Positions 1-9,211 are shown, numbered from the stretch's first letter. The stretch: DNA of 64,000 nucleotides from Breviolum minutum Mf 1.05b.01 (GCA_000507305.1 DF239633.1:1-64000), one strand, 5' to 3'. Program-made: numbers and translations. The notes: a model not told the origin generated them from the letters alone.

Positions 1-1
1 T

Positions 2-298
2 TATATCAGTGCTGACTGTGAAAATGCCAGTGAGACTAACAAGGACAAACTGGACGAGATACTAAACAAAGTCAATAGGTGTAATAAAAATGTGAAGATG
101 GTGATAGAAATGTTGGAAAGAGTAAAGGGTGCTAATGAGGCTAGGGCAAGACCGATGAGCAACGCACAGGAAGGAGGCACCTACGAAAACAAACGCAAAG
201 CATATCTGACAAAATTGAACGCAGGAGAGATTAGAGAGCCTAAAGAACAAACACTCAACTATTACCAAGTCAAAAAGGTAGATGGAGTATATTCCTAA
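2..298 (+). CDS. 3' end of an unidentified viral-type ORF (98 aa, truncated by window edge)
   Basis: The frame is open from the first base to a TAA at 296-298, so only the C-terminal 98 residues are seen. The product is charged and Lys/Asn/Glu-rich with no motif I recognise. AT-rich codon use matches the neighbouring viral-type genes and differs from the GC-richer coding pockets further right. It is followed by an AT-rich 60-bp spacer and then the zinc-finger ORF on the same strand. Function unknown; membership in the viral segment is inferred from composition and position. Confidence 0.55.
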   Translation, partial: YISADCENASETNKDKLDEILNKVNRCNKNVKMVIEMLERVKGANEARARPMSNAQEGGTYENKRKAYLTKLNAGEIREPKEQTLNYYQVKKVDGVYS

Positions 299-357
299 AT
301 TAATATTTTAACCTAAAAAGGTTTAAAGAAATATGACCTATATATATCAAGTCAGAA

Positions 358-684
358 ATGGAGAAAAAAGAAGAAAAACAATGTTCAGGATGTAAAGTAA
401 AAAAATCTATTGACCAATTCAGAAATGAAAACCGCAACTGCAATAGTTGCATAGCAAGATGGGTAAGATACAAACAAAATCACCCAGAACGAGTTCAACG
501 ATATTACGAAGAAAATAAAGAACGATTTCTTGAAGAAAAAAAGGAATACAGAAAAATGTATAACAGACGCGAAGAAATGTGTGAAGTATGCAACTACACA
601 ATTAAAACATGCAGAAGGGCACATCACAGAAAAACACAAATACATTTAGCAAACTTGGAAAAAATAGAAGCAAAAAATAACTAA
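358..684 (+). CDS. Small zinc-finger protein of the viral segment (108 aa)
   Basis: ATG at 358 follows an AT-rich spacer. Seen: two CxxC pairs near the N-terminus (C9/C12 and C28/C31), spaced like a treble-clef zinc ribbon, then a Lys/Glu-rich helix, then a second cluster C75-x2-C78-x11-H90-x5-H96 resembling a C2H2 finger. Small proteins with such paired fingers are common in giant viruses and polinton-like viruses, where they are thought to bind nucleic acid; no specific role is assigned. It is collinear with the fibre gene that follows and shares its AT-rich codon use. The family assignment is inference; the cysteine pattern is direct. Confidence 0.6.
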   Translation: MEKKEEKQCSGCKVKKSIDQFRNENRNCNSCIARWVRYKQNHPERVQRYYEENKERFLEEKKEYRKMYNRREEMCEVCNYTIKTCRRAHHRKTQIHLANLEKIEAKNN

Positions 685-717
685 TATCTTGATACAATTA
701 TTTTACTTGATAATTGT

Positions 718-1506
718 ATGATGATATTTTTTGCAAGCACTGCCTTGTGCATAGTTGGTAGTTCCGATTTTACAAATACGATTGATACAACTGGCGATAA
801 TGATTTAACTATTAGGAGAAATGGGACTGATGTATTGAATATTTTTACTTACACTCCTACGAACGGACCGACTATAATAGTAGATGCACAATCAGATTGT
901 GGTATTTCTTCATCGTGGTTGTTTGCTAATACTTTCGCTAATAGGTCGGCTAATACGGACACTTATTTCAGAGGTGCTATTAGTGGTGGTTTGACAAGTG
1001 GTAAGGTATATATGACATATTTACACGCCACGGAAACATTAGATTTTGATTGTTCTATTGATAATACAGGTCGGTCAGTCATAGGAAACATTTTAGATAC
1101 AACCGTATCAGATGAAAGACTAAAAACTGATATTGAAGATGTTGATACTGACTTTACTAGTTGTATTAAAAATGTTAAGGTAAAGACATTTAAATATAAA
1201 GATGACAAGTATAAAACAAACGATAAATACGGATTTATAGCACAGGAGTTGTTAGAAAATCTACCCAATGAATTTAAAAGCATTGTAAAAGAAAATAAAG
1301 ATAAACATAGTGATGATAAATATTTAAGTATTAATTATATGAAAATTAATTTATTATTATGGGGTTGTTGCCAAGAACAACAGAGTAAGATTGAACATTT
1401 AGAAGCGAGACTGTTTGAATTAGAAGATATTGTAAAAGAGATGAGAGGCAAAGGCAAGGGCGAAACAAAACCTAAAGCAAAAAGTAAAAATAAAAATGTA
1501 GATTAA
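718..1506 (+). CDS. Virion fibre-like protein with C-terminal Peptidase_S74 chaperone domain (262 aa)
   Basis: Residues 1-125 are a Thr/Asn/Gly-rich beta-type region as in fibre or spike proteins. From S131-D132 ('VSDERLKTDI') to about 215 ('YGFIAQEL...YLSINYMKINLLL') is the intramolecular chaperone domain of endosialidase/tailspike proteins (Peptidase_S74). In that family the chaperone helps trimerisation and cuts itself off at the conserved Ser-Asp, here S131/D132. A coiled coil (about 220-242) and a Lys-rich tail follow. Such proteins occur in phages, giant viruses and polinton-like viruses. Two adjacent ATGs (718, 721) are possible starts. Bases 742-770, coding for about residues 9-18, recur exactly in inverted orientation at 2930-2958. 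The S74 call is firm; the virion role is inferred. Confidence 0.8.
   Translation: MMIFFASTALCIVGSSDFTNTIDTTGDNDLTIRRNGTDVLNIFTYTPTNGPTIIVDAQSDCGISSSWLFANTFANRSANTDTYFRGAISGGLTSGKVYMTYLHATETLDFDCSIDNTGRSVIGNILDTTVSDERLKTDIEDVDTDFTSCIKNVKVKTFKYKDDKYKTNDKYGFIAQELLENLPNEFKSIVKENKDKHSDDKYLSINYMKINLLLWGCCQEQQSKIEHLEARLFELEDIVKEMRGKGKGETKPKAKSKNKNVD
742..770 (+). repeat. 29-bp inverted repeat, copy in fibre gene
   Basis: Bases 742-770 are the exact reverse complement of 2930-2958. The match stops at both ends (771 and 741 do not pair). It covers the codons for the ALCIVGSSDF stretch of the fibre protein. Confidence 0.9.
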
Positions 1507-1536
1507 ATGTTTTTAAAATATATCTAAATATATAGT

Positions 1537-1743
1537 ATGGGTTCTAAAACTTCAAAAGTAAAAGAAGTAGATGAGATAAAGGCAGTTGAAGAAATGAATG
1601 AAGATGAACTTAGTCAGAAAGATAGAATGTTTAGAAGTGCTATTTTGGAAATAGCAAATGAAATAAAAGAAGTCAAAGTATCTAAATCAGATAAAATTAT
1701 GTATCGTTTGCCGGTTCAACTTTGTAATTGGAGTATATTTTAA
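1537..1743 (+). CDS. Small acidic protein with N-myristoylation signal (68 aa)
   Basis: The protein begins MGSKTSK, fitting the N-myristoyltransferase consensus (Gly2, Ser/Thr at position 6, basic residue at 7). The rest is a charged, Glu/Lys-rich probably helical chain. It lies 30 bp after the fibre gene on the same strand and converges on the packaging ATPase. Myristoylated small proteins occur in several large DNA viruses as membrane or inner-capsid proteins; that role here is inference only. The AT-rich codon use matches the segment. Confidence 0.5.
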   Translation: MGSKTSKVKEVDEIKAVEEMNEDELSQKDRMFRSAILEIANEIKEVKVSKSDKIMYRLPVQLCNWSIF

Positions 1744-1782
1744 ATTCATAATATTATGTGAAAAAATAATATTATTAATTTC

Positions 1783-2521
1783 CTATTCAAGATGAAATGC
1801 CTTCTCAAAGCGTATGTAAAAAGTCTGATTTATATCTTTACTATTAATGTTAATATAGAAAAATGAGTAGGGTTCTTTAGTTGCTTCTTTATACATTTCT
1901 AGCAATGCCTTCTTATCAACTAATGCACTGCTTTCCTCAATAAAACTATCCAGTTCGGCTTGGTTCTTGAGTTTGAAAATATATAACGATGATGCATTCA
2001 ATCTAATAATGTTTGCTAGACTGCGGTATTTTGAGTTGAAAGTATAAATGAGATTGCTTGATGTCTTCCTCGTGTTGCTAGCCCATGTAGCAATTTTGAA
2101 TGACGCACAAAATTTAAGTCATCTGCGTGGTCATCCACGACAATCAAAATACTGTGCAATTTGTTTATCTTATGGTCTTTCATATAAGTTATTATTTTTG
2201 TTTGTGTTTCTATCACCTTTTCTAATTCCTCTGGATTATAGTGTTCAAAATATATTTGCTCTTGTTTGTCATCTACATGCATACTATTTCTAATATATTT
2301 TTTTACTTCAACAAAAGTAGGGTCAGTATTCACACTTGGACTGAAGATAAAGATACGACTAAAGCAATCTCTATAAACATCTAAAATAAGGTTTGTATGA
2401 GAACAGTCTTACCACCAGTAGATGAAGCAACGATGATACTTCTAAATGGTATTTTTGGAACATGTGGATATTTACTTTGCTTATATTCATATTCTGTTAT
2501 ATTTCTTGGTTTAATTATAGG
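1783..2521 (-). pseudogene. FtsK/HerA-type (A32-like) viral DNA-packaging ATPase, frameshifted and 5'-truncated
   Basis: On the minus strand three collinear open segments in shifted frames give a packaging ATPase of the A32/FtsK-HerA class, the motor that loads genomes into capsids of polinton-like viruses and NCLDVs. Seen: a Walker A-like 'ASSTGGKT' (2405-2419; the first Gly is Ala), a hydrophobic strand ending VVDDHADD (Walker B, about 2120-2155), the 'STQ' sensor strand, and a C-terminal region with 'SALVDKKALLE' and 'EPYSFFYINI' typical of the family. One shift lies at about 2383-2396. The second is at a four-T run, 2029-2032. Each is explained by one missing base. The 5' end has no ATG and runs into the N at 2522, so the start is lost. 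Either a decayed endogenous copy or a copy with homopolymer sequencing errors. Confidence 0.8.
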
Positions 2522-2565
2522 NACCGCCACATATTATGCCCCTTAGTGGTGATGAAAAAATTGAT

Positions 2566-2900
2566 GGAAAAGAATGATGATGTTGTGATGGATTTTCTTG
2601 ATAGTGCAAATGATGGATTGAATGATGATGTTGTGATGGATTTTCTTGATGGAAAAAATGATAGTGCAAATGATGGATTTCCTTTGATGGAATTTCTTGA
2701 TGGAAAAAATGATGGTGCAAAAATGGATTTCCTTTGATGGATTTTTTTGATGGAAAACTTGATAGTGCAAAAATGGATTTCCTTTGATGGATTTTTTTGA
2801 TGGAAAAAATGATAGTGCATACGATGGTGCATATGATGGTGAATAATGATGATACAATGATGGAAAACACTGATGTGATGAATGATGGTGAAATATGATG
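2566..2900 (+). repeat. Degenerate ~51-bp minisatellite
   Basis: Repeats built from 'gatggattt', 'cttgatgg', 'aaaaaatgatagtgcaa' recur about every 51 bp, best between 2580 and 2820, and decay into GATG-rich sequence up to 2900. Open frames across it are low-complexity by-products of the repeat, so no protein is called. Confidence 0.75.
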
Positions 2901-2929
2901 ATAAATAATGTGTGAGGGGGCGCGGCGGT

Positions 2930-2958
2930 AAATCGGAACTACCAACTATGCACAAGGC
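2930..2958 (-). repeat. 29-bp inverted repeat, right-hand copy
   Basis: Exact reverse complement of 742-770. On the minus strand it would encode CIVGSSD and then run on in a different way from the fibre gene, so it could be the truncated start of a second fibre-type gene or a recombination scar. Confidence 0.85.
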
Positions 2959-3146
2959 CTATGCTTGCTTATACGGTATACAGGTATACAGTATTCTGGT
3001 ATATTTTCTCAACAGGACTTCTTCCAACAAGACTGACATTAGCCAACATCTGTTTTTGTGTCTGCATTCTTTCATGGCTTTCTTGTAGGCCTCGCCAGGT
3101 TTCCGCAACTCCTCCTCTCCGTGGGCAAAGTTGCAAGAATCACCCC
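2959..3146 (-). CDS. Candidate exon with a CCCH zinc-finger end
   Basis: Minus-strand frame after a splice-like border 'cttag|GGGGTG' (border at 3146/3147) reads GDSCNFAHGEEELRKPGEAY, then a Lys/Glu-rich chain to a stop at 2959-2961. 'C..F.H' followed by acidic residues and 'ELR' is the typical end of a CCCH finger, an RNA-binding fold. The first cysteines would be on an upstream exon; an open, GC-rich minus-strand stretch at about 3385-3470 is a possible partner. The true 3' end is uncertain. The finger half is direct; the gene is inferred. Confidence 0.45.
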
Positions 3147-3485
3147 CTAAGTTCAAGAATGGTGCAGCCAGCAGCCTAAACATGGGACCTGGACACCCAA
3201 AACAAGAGTCTCACCCAGCAAGCTTGCCAACAAAAAGATTCCACCGAGAAAAAATGTCTTGCAGTCATGTAAGATTGAACAAACACCAGCATTCCATGCT
3301 TCTTTTGCATGCTGTTTCTGGCCACCAGTTGTATAGCCACCAAGCAACGTGCACAGGCAAACTCTTTCAAGAAGTCCCCTCAGCAAAACCGCAGCTGTGC
3401 GTTGAGTCGGGGGCGAAGGGGAGAAGGTGTCTCACAGTGCGGTGTGAGACGGGTTTGTTCCTTGTTCTGGAAAAAACTAACTACT

Positions 3486-3540
3486 CTTCAGGGAACGATC
3501 ATATATCCCACCTTTGGAAAACAAAATTATCCTTAGAATT
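3486..3540 (+). repeat. Half copy of the 'CCAGGGAACTAACATATCCC' MITE family (family B)
   Basis: 'cagggaacgatcatatatcccac' and the following 'aaaattatcctt' resemble the left half of the complete copies at 8953 and 55667. The right half is absent. Confidence 0.45.
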
Positions 3541-3649
3541 AGAATGCCTCAAAAAAAAAATGTCAGTCTTCGGAAAAATGTATCTTGGTTGGGGGTGTAA
3601 GAGTAAGTTTTTCTGGATCTTGGTATCATCCAGATATCAAAAAACCTGA

Positions 3650-3738
3650 TACCCTCCCTGAAACTAACATAGCACCTGCCAGGAAGCCATCCCAAAAGGA
3701 ACCGATCGTCTTCCAACTATCCATTTTCAGGGAGGGTA
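3650..3738. repeat. MITE, 'ACCCTCCCTGAAACTAACAT' family (family C)
   Basis: Starts TACCCTCCCTGAAACTAACAT and ends with the inverse CAGGGAGGGTA. The interior has the family's 'aaaggaa' and 'gtcttccaac' blocks. Related copies are at 26982, 32648, 44503, 46269, 55931, 59448 and 63743. Confidence 0.6.
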
Positions 3739-3872
3739 ATTTTTAGTACACTCCTGAAACCTAACATGGGTACCCAAAATGATGGCTTGGAACATGTATC
3801 TCGGATCCTCTTAAATATGGCCCAGCCATTTTTGGTATCTATGTCAAATTTCTGGGGTGTAGATTCTTGGAC

Positions 3873-4001
3873 TCTAGTTGTTGGTGGTTTCAACCTATTT
3901 GAAAAATATGAACGTCAACTTGGATCATGAAACCCCAAAAAAAATCGGGGGCAAAAAAAAAATAACAAACAAAAAAATGCTGCGAAACGTAACCACCACC
4001 T
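3873..4001. repeat. MITE, 'CTAGTTGGTGGTTT' family (family A), copy 1
   Basis: Begins CTAG(TTG)TTGGTGGTTTCAACC, has the family core 'gaaaaatatgaacgtcaa' and 'ttggatcat', and ends in ACCACCACCTA. The A-rich interior is longer than usual. Confidence 0.6.
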
Positions 4002-4991
4002 ACCAGACCACCGGGTGGACTTCGATCGACTTGGGGGGGGGAACTGCGAATCGTTATGCGCCAAGTTACCACATAGCTGTGTTTTGTAGTTCATGGGTTT
4101 CAGCTTGGGAGCAGGTGGCATCTTGGCTGCCGTCTTGGGCGAGACCTGGAAACCCATGACGGACTGCTGAACAGCTAGGCCGGGGACCAATAGGAAACAT
4201 AGTATCTCCAACACATCTATTTTTAGGGACGTTTTTTGTTGTTAGTTTCAGAAAGGGGGGACCCCTCCCTTCCTAAAACTAAGAGTTCGACCCTAAAAAA
4301 TAGTGGGTTTTCAATAGGAATCTCCTTTTCCAGGGGGTCTATTATCAAGGGCGAAGTGTTAGCTTCAGGGTGGGTAGTTGAAGCCATTTTTGGGGATTCT
4401 TCGGGAATTTGTGCAAAGCTTAGTTTACTGCTAGGGATATGGATGTTTGAATCTAAGTGCTGTAGAAAACCACTACGATTTTTTTTAGTTATAATCTCGT
4501 TAGTTGATAGGGTTTCCCATAATGACTTCAGGAAAACAGTGTCGAATTGGAACGCACCGTTCGCACCTCTCAGGTAGAAACCCAGCAATCCAACATGTGA
4601 GTATCAAATTTCCAGTCCGCGCCTCTGAAAAGTTGAGCTTCAACAACAATACTTCTTTCAGCTATTGACGGCATTTTTTGATAGTTTGCAGATTTGGGGT
4701 TGCTCATCTTACCCTCGCTGAAACTACCAGCTCGCACCCGAAAATTGATGATCAATGATGAGAGTATCCTTTCCTGTTGGGTTTCGACCTATCTTCAGGT
4801 ACGAACTGCTAGTTTTAAGGAGTCTACACCCCAAAAACTAACATGAGAATGGAAAAACTACCATTTCAAGCTGTACTCACCCGAAAACTAACATGACAAT
4901 GGAAAAACAAACATTTGAAGATGTATCTCCTATTAAAAAATGGTGATTTTCCAGCTAACCCATCTCATAGTTCTAGGGACTGTAATTTCCA

Positions 4992-5171
4992 TCATCTTGT
5001 CACCTTAACTCCCCAAATCGAACCTCGCCATCTTCCAACGCCAAAGGCGGTGGTGGGGGTGGAGGCATCGGCGGTAAGGGTGGCAGGGCTTTCCGGCGTT
5101 TCTTGGAGGTTCGCCTCGGACCGCAGGGTGGGTAAAGATGGCCTGGGGAAATGCTCCTCGGCTGCCCCCAT
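4992..5171 (-). CDS. Candidate first exon, 59 aa, product unknown
   Basis: From an ATG at 5171 with G at +4, the minus frame begins MGAAEEHFPRPS, continues Ser/Thr/Pro/Ala-rich with a GRWRGSIWG block, and stops at 4992. The stretch is much GC-richer than its surroundings and has a clean third-position bias. No domain recognised. It may be a first exon that leaves by a donor before the stop, or a chance ORF. Confidence 0.3.
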   Translation of the reverse strand: MGAAEEHFPRPSLPTLRSEANLQETPESPATLTADASTPTTAFGVGRWRGSIWGVKVTR

Positions 5172-5476
5172 GGTGTGGAAATGACGATTAATATTTAATC
5201 CATTCCAATACCAAAAGAGAAGAAGCCACAGATCATAGATAGGGAAAAATGTTTTTTTAATATGTACAATTTGAATTAACCTGCTCTTTTTTGAAGTCCT
5301 TCAAAAACAAAAAAAGGCACTCTGCTTTAAAAAAAAAACATACCCGAGAATTCACGACAAACAACCCAAACACCACTGAAAAAAATTGACAAAGGAAAAA
5401 TGAACATCATCTGAACCATCAGCCTCTGTGACCCTTGGGGGAGGTTCCAGCGGTTGATTGTCCAATGGTCATTATG

Positions 5477-5579
5477 TGGGTGTTTCCAAAAATAGTGGTA
5501 CCCCAAAATGGATGGTTCATAACGGAAAACCTTATTAAAATGGATGATTTGGGGGTACCACCATTTAAGGAAACACCCA
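5477..5579. repeat. MITE, 'TGGGTGTTTCC' family (family E), copy 1
   Basis: Starts TGGGTGTTTCC and ends GGAAACACCCA. The interior carries the paired blocks 'ggtaccccaaaatggatgg' and 'atggatgatttgggggtacc', giving a near full-length hairpin. Other copies are at 27690, 32405 and 50521. Confidence 0.75.
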
Positions 5580-6120
5580 TGTATACCGCGTTCCTTTTTC
5601 CGGACATCCGTGGTTTTTTGCCAACCGAGAGACTGCCATGGCTCTGAGGGACTAACCATCAAGGCATCTGAAGGCGGATTGGACACATCCTCGGAAAAAA
5701 TCAGAAAAAGACATGTTGATTGGGTTTTGAAGAAGGATTTTGTTTGCTTGGCAAGAAAATCCAGTATGAATCAATATGATAGAATTAAATTGATTTGTAA
5801 TTTGTGTGTGTGTGTGTGTTTGACTATAGTATCTATTAGGTGCTTAAAGTGTAATCATGTAACACAATTTTTTTACGGGTGCTATCAATGGAAGAAAACA
5901 TTAAAGCCATGCAAAACATCGTTAGCAAGTTAGCAAGTTAACAAAATACCCTTATCAAAATACTCAAATTGGAGTTTATTCACGGTGTTGATCTGAATGT
6001 CCTCGACGACATTCGACGACTTTCAGCAAATCCAGTACGTTTTGAAGTAAATGCAGAGTAAGGGACATATCAAAAACCCATATCGAAAATACATATCAAA
6101 AACCATTCAAAATGTCTTCT

Positions 6121-6223
6121 GGTTGGTGGTTTCAGCCCAATTGAAAAATATGCTCGTCAAAATGGGATCATCTTCCCAAATTTTGGGATGGACATAAAAA
6201 ATATTTGAGTTGCCACCACCTAG
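6121..6223. repeat. Family A MITE, copy 2
   Basis: 'GGTTGGTGGTTTCAGCCCAA', core 'gaaaaatatgctcgtcaaaa', 'ggatcatcttccca', end GCCACCACCTAG. Confidence 0.7.
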
Positions 6224-6823
6224 AGAATTTCACTCCGAATCCCCGAAACTCCAAGCGTCGCCCGTGAAGATACCAGAGGCCTGGAGCGAGCAAAACAGAT
6301 GGTTAGATGGTTGGATGGTTGGTTTTTCAGTGAAGGGCTGTGCCTCAAACATCTCCCAAGTAACATCCCAAGCAACATCTTTATCATCTTTAAAGACATC
6401 TCCGTTGGCAACATCCAATTTGCAAATGAACTTTTTGCCTTTTTTTTTCGGTAAATGTTGTCATTATTTGTCAATCCAGAACTGTAGCTGCAATATGTGG
6501 AACTTCACCCCGGCGCCTCACAGAGTTCTTTGAAACCAGGATGATTTCGCATGGTGGCCTCCGCAACCGAGGGTGTCGTCTACACAACGGTAATTAAAGG
6601 GTAAGACAATGGCCCCGTGTTACTTTTTAAGCGCAAATTTGAAAGGTGCCAATTAAATGAAAAACTGTGCTGCCACCCGGGCCGTCCATGAATATAAATG
6701 TCGTTGTTTCAATTTGATGATGAACCAAATCTTTACATGCATAGAAAATGCTTGTCTAATCAAACATCCATGAAAAAAACTGGTTATGAAAATTTGGAGT
6801 TCCTTGTAGCGTGTACCTGGTGT

Positions 6824-6851
6824 ACCTTGAATCAGCCAGCTGATTCAAGGT
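6824..6851. repeat. Perfect 13-bp palindrome with 2-bp loop
   Basis: ACCTTGAATCAGC, then CA, then the exact inverse GCTGATTCAAGGT. It could form a tight hairpin. No tail of T residues follows, so it is not called a terminator. Confidence 0.8.
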
Positions 6852-7186
6852 CGCAGAGTCTCAAAGATCCGGCCTGTAGCGACACTGCATCTGCAGCTAA
6901 AGCCACAGCTAAAGCCAGCCTGCAACCGCGGCGTGGCGGTGTAGGTGAGCGCTAGTCAAGTAGTGATCCCATACCATGGTCAGCCATTTTCGCGATCTGG
7001 TAAAATTCAAGCATCCCAAAAACTACCCATGAAATGGCACCAACGCTCCTAAAAGGAAAACAATGAAGAGATCTGTCATTATATGACACCAACCGTCACC
7101 AACCAAAACTTCGTGCATTTCTTATGGGCAAATCTTCACTCAAAATTCACCCAGCCAAAGTTTGAACCACCCACACGGGTTGTTTT

Positions 7187-7320
7187 TCACGGCTCCCCTA
7201 GTTGGTCGCCAAGGCGCTTCACGACCTTTTGCCGCAACTTGCCGTTCCTGGATAAGTCAAAGGTCATGTCGGAGTCATGTGTAACCACTGTGAAACCAAG
7301 GAGTGGCAACAAAAAATTAC
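7187..7320 (-). CDS. Candidate exon, product unknown
   Basis: The minus frame reads FTVVTHDSDMTFDLSRNGKL, then a basic helix-like RQKVVKRLGDQLGEP, and stops at 7187-7189. GC-richer than its surroundings with protein-like composition. No domain recognised; borders not defined. Confidence 0.25.
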
Positions 7321-7523
7321 AAGGCATCTAAATTTCACCCAACAAAAGTCTCAGAATACACTTTGGGAATCGTGAAAGTACCAATTCCAAACCAATTTCT
7401 CATTTAGAAGTTTTTTGAATACAGCTGTGAAAATTTAAGCTGATCACTGATCTTACTCTGTTGGTGTTAGCGGGGAAGCCAACACTGAAAGTGGAGAAGC
7501 AAATGAGCCACATACCGGCCGGC

Positions 7524-7603
7524 AAAGAACGGGATCCCTATAATGGTTTATCGTAATCCCCACATAACTGGGTAGTATCATGCCCTATATACCCTAAACA
7601 ACC
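7524..7603. repeat. MITE, 'TGGTTGTTTA' family (family G), copy 1 (left end lost)
   Basis: Carries the family core 'ataatggtttatcgtaatcc', 'cataactgggtagta' and the right end CCCTAAACAACCA. The left TGGTTGTTTA is missing. Fuller copies are at 26463, 52263 and 61022; a core-only remnant is at 20640-20695. Confidence 0.6.
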
Positions 7604-7901
7604 ATGATTCTTTTAAGTACAGTAGGGCCTATTACACTCAGGATGCAGGATGCGAAAAAAACTTAGGCACAAGTGGATGCGGGCTGAGTTCTTGTTGACA
7701 GGCAAAAATTTCGCCAGATCTTCGATGGGCGATGAGTAATGGACATATTGTTCTTGATATATCGTATATCTGTGTGAACGGTAAGCGTAAAATGAAACGC
7801 ACCATACGTCTTACGTCCAGCGCTGAAGCAGACACCACCCCAAGGCTCCAATCCTTCAACAAGTCTCTTGCAACCCAAAAAACCTTTAAAAAAAATCATA
7901 C

Positions 7902-8008
7902 CCATCGGATCCATATTTCACATTTGGCTGATATAATCCATTTACCTACATTTGGCGGATTTTTATGGTAAATGTACGTAAATATACCATACCATGGATC
8001 CTATATGG
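7902..8008. repeat. Palindromic repeat, 'ATTTACCTACATTTGG' family (family D), copy 1
   Basis: 'atttacctacatttggcgg' pairs with 'atggtaaatgtacgtaaat' around a short loop, flanked by GGATCCAT / ATGGATCC blocks. Also at 9212, 25232 and 26727. Confidence 0.6.
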
Positions 8009-8440
8009 GTTACGGTGTGATTAAAATGTCGATTCAAAATTCCCCACGCTACGAAAAATGCAACCACAAAATGGCAGCATCCAGTCTCATGTCGATTTTC
8101 AAACTAACCAATCCAACCCAACTAATCCAACTGCTTGGGCCACCAATTTCCAAGTTGCAGTGTTTTTGTCACCAACACGTCTACGCACCCCCGAAGTTTA
8201 ACGTAACATTAGCCCTTAAAAAAAGTTGGTGGCTGGAAGACCATCCTTGCCTATTGGGTTTTGGTAACTTTTCATGGGGCGAACTGTTAAACTTCGGGAG
8301 GGTATGGTTTTAGTTGGGGGGATGATGGGATAAGCACCAAGCGTCGTTGCAAGGCCCACGGCCCATTTCTTCCTCAGCACCGTTGGATAAAGAAGGTGAA
8401 AATTGGCCCCCCAAAAAAAACCTGGATGATAAACAAAGCC

Positions 8441-8682
8441 TTTCTGAGGATTTTGGCAGTGGAGTTTTTTCTGGAGAAATAATTTCTGAGGATTTTTGGC
8501 AGTGGAGTTTTTCTGGAGAAATAATTTCTGAGGATTTTGGCAGTGGAGTTTTTTCTGGAGAAATAATTTCTGAGCATTTTGGCAGTGGAGTTTTTCTGGA
8601 GAAATAATTTCTGAGGATTTTGGCAGTGGAGTTTTTCTGGAGAAATAATTTCTGAGGGATTTTGGCAGTGGAGTTTTTCTGG
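8441..8682 (+). repeat. Six-copy tandem repeat of ~42 bp
   Basis: Units start at 8441, 8483, 8525, 8567, 8608 and 8649, each 'tttctgaggattttggcagt' plus 'ggagttttttctggagaaataa' with small T-run differences. Long open frames on both strands across it are repeats of the unit, not genes. Confidence 0.95.
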
Positions 8683-8856
8683 ACCAGTAGTAGATTTTTG
8701 GTTTCTTAAAAGCGTTGTGGAAAAGCCACGCACATGTAAATACACACGGGGGGGACTGGTATTTCATACTACCTCTGGAGCGGAATTCCTTGGCCCCGCC
8801 CTCCACATAATTAAATGTGGGTACCGTATAGTCTATGCCTCTAGTTCAAATCAATT

Positions 8857-8935
8857 CTAGTTGGTGGTTTTTTCCCACCCATCTGAAAAATATGCGAACC
8901 GTCAAATTGGATCATCTTTTGAAACTACCACCTAG
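8857..8935. repeat. Family A MITE, copy 3 (short)
   Basis: CTAGTTGGTGGTTTTTTCCC start, core 'gtcaaattggatcatctt', end AAACTACCACCTAG. The usual 'ccccaag...ggggtgaaaa' middle is deleted. Confidence 0.75.
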
Positions 8936-8952
8936 ATGGAGTACAAATTGTA

Positions 8953-9049
8953 CTACCCTCCAGGGAACTAACATATCCCACAAAAGGCAAAAGGAAAATC
9001 ATCTTTAAAAGTGCCTTGGGAGGGGATATGTTAGTTCCCTGGAGGGTAG
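8953..9049. repeat. Family B MITE, complete copy 1
   Basis: The ends TACCCTCCAGGGAACTAACA and its inverse form a near-perfect terminal inverted repeat of about 26 bp ('...catatccc' / 'gggatatg...'). The interior 'aaaggaaaatcatctt' is shared with 55667. Confidence 0.85.
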
Positions 9050-9211
9050 TGTTCAATGATGGCTTTCTTCATTGCAACTCTTCTAAAACCCTCCCAGTCC
9101 TGGCCCCCAATGTCGCCAGAATGGCCAAGTCGCTTCGACGGCCCGAGATTGATTGTGGCCTCCAGATCTCCAAAAACATAACATCAAATGACACGAAAAC
9201 CCCATTGGAGG

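Larger units (their letters stand above)
1..2958. mobile_element. Endogenous polinton-like/NCLDV-related virus fragment
   Basis: Gene content (fibre with S74 chaperone, zinc-finger protein, A32-like packaging ATPase) and markedly AT-rich composition set this segment apart from the rest of the window. It starts outside the window. The right limit is placed at 2958, where a 29-bp sequence identical to the inverted start of the fibre gene ends and host-type sequence begins. A single N at 2522 lies where the ATPase gene is cut, so an assembly join there cannot be excluded. No major capsid protein, polymerase or integrase is visible, so the exact virus group is open. Confidence 0.7.

Noticed and set aside
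8216-8806. 196-codon minus-strand frame with repeated LHCQNPQKLFLQK blocks
   Set aside because: It is the translation of the six-copy 42-bp tandem repeat; frame drifts with T-run length.
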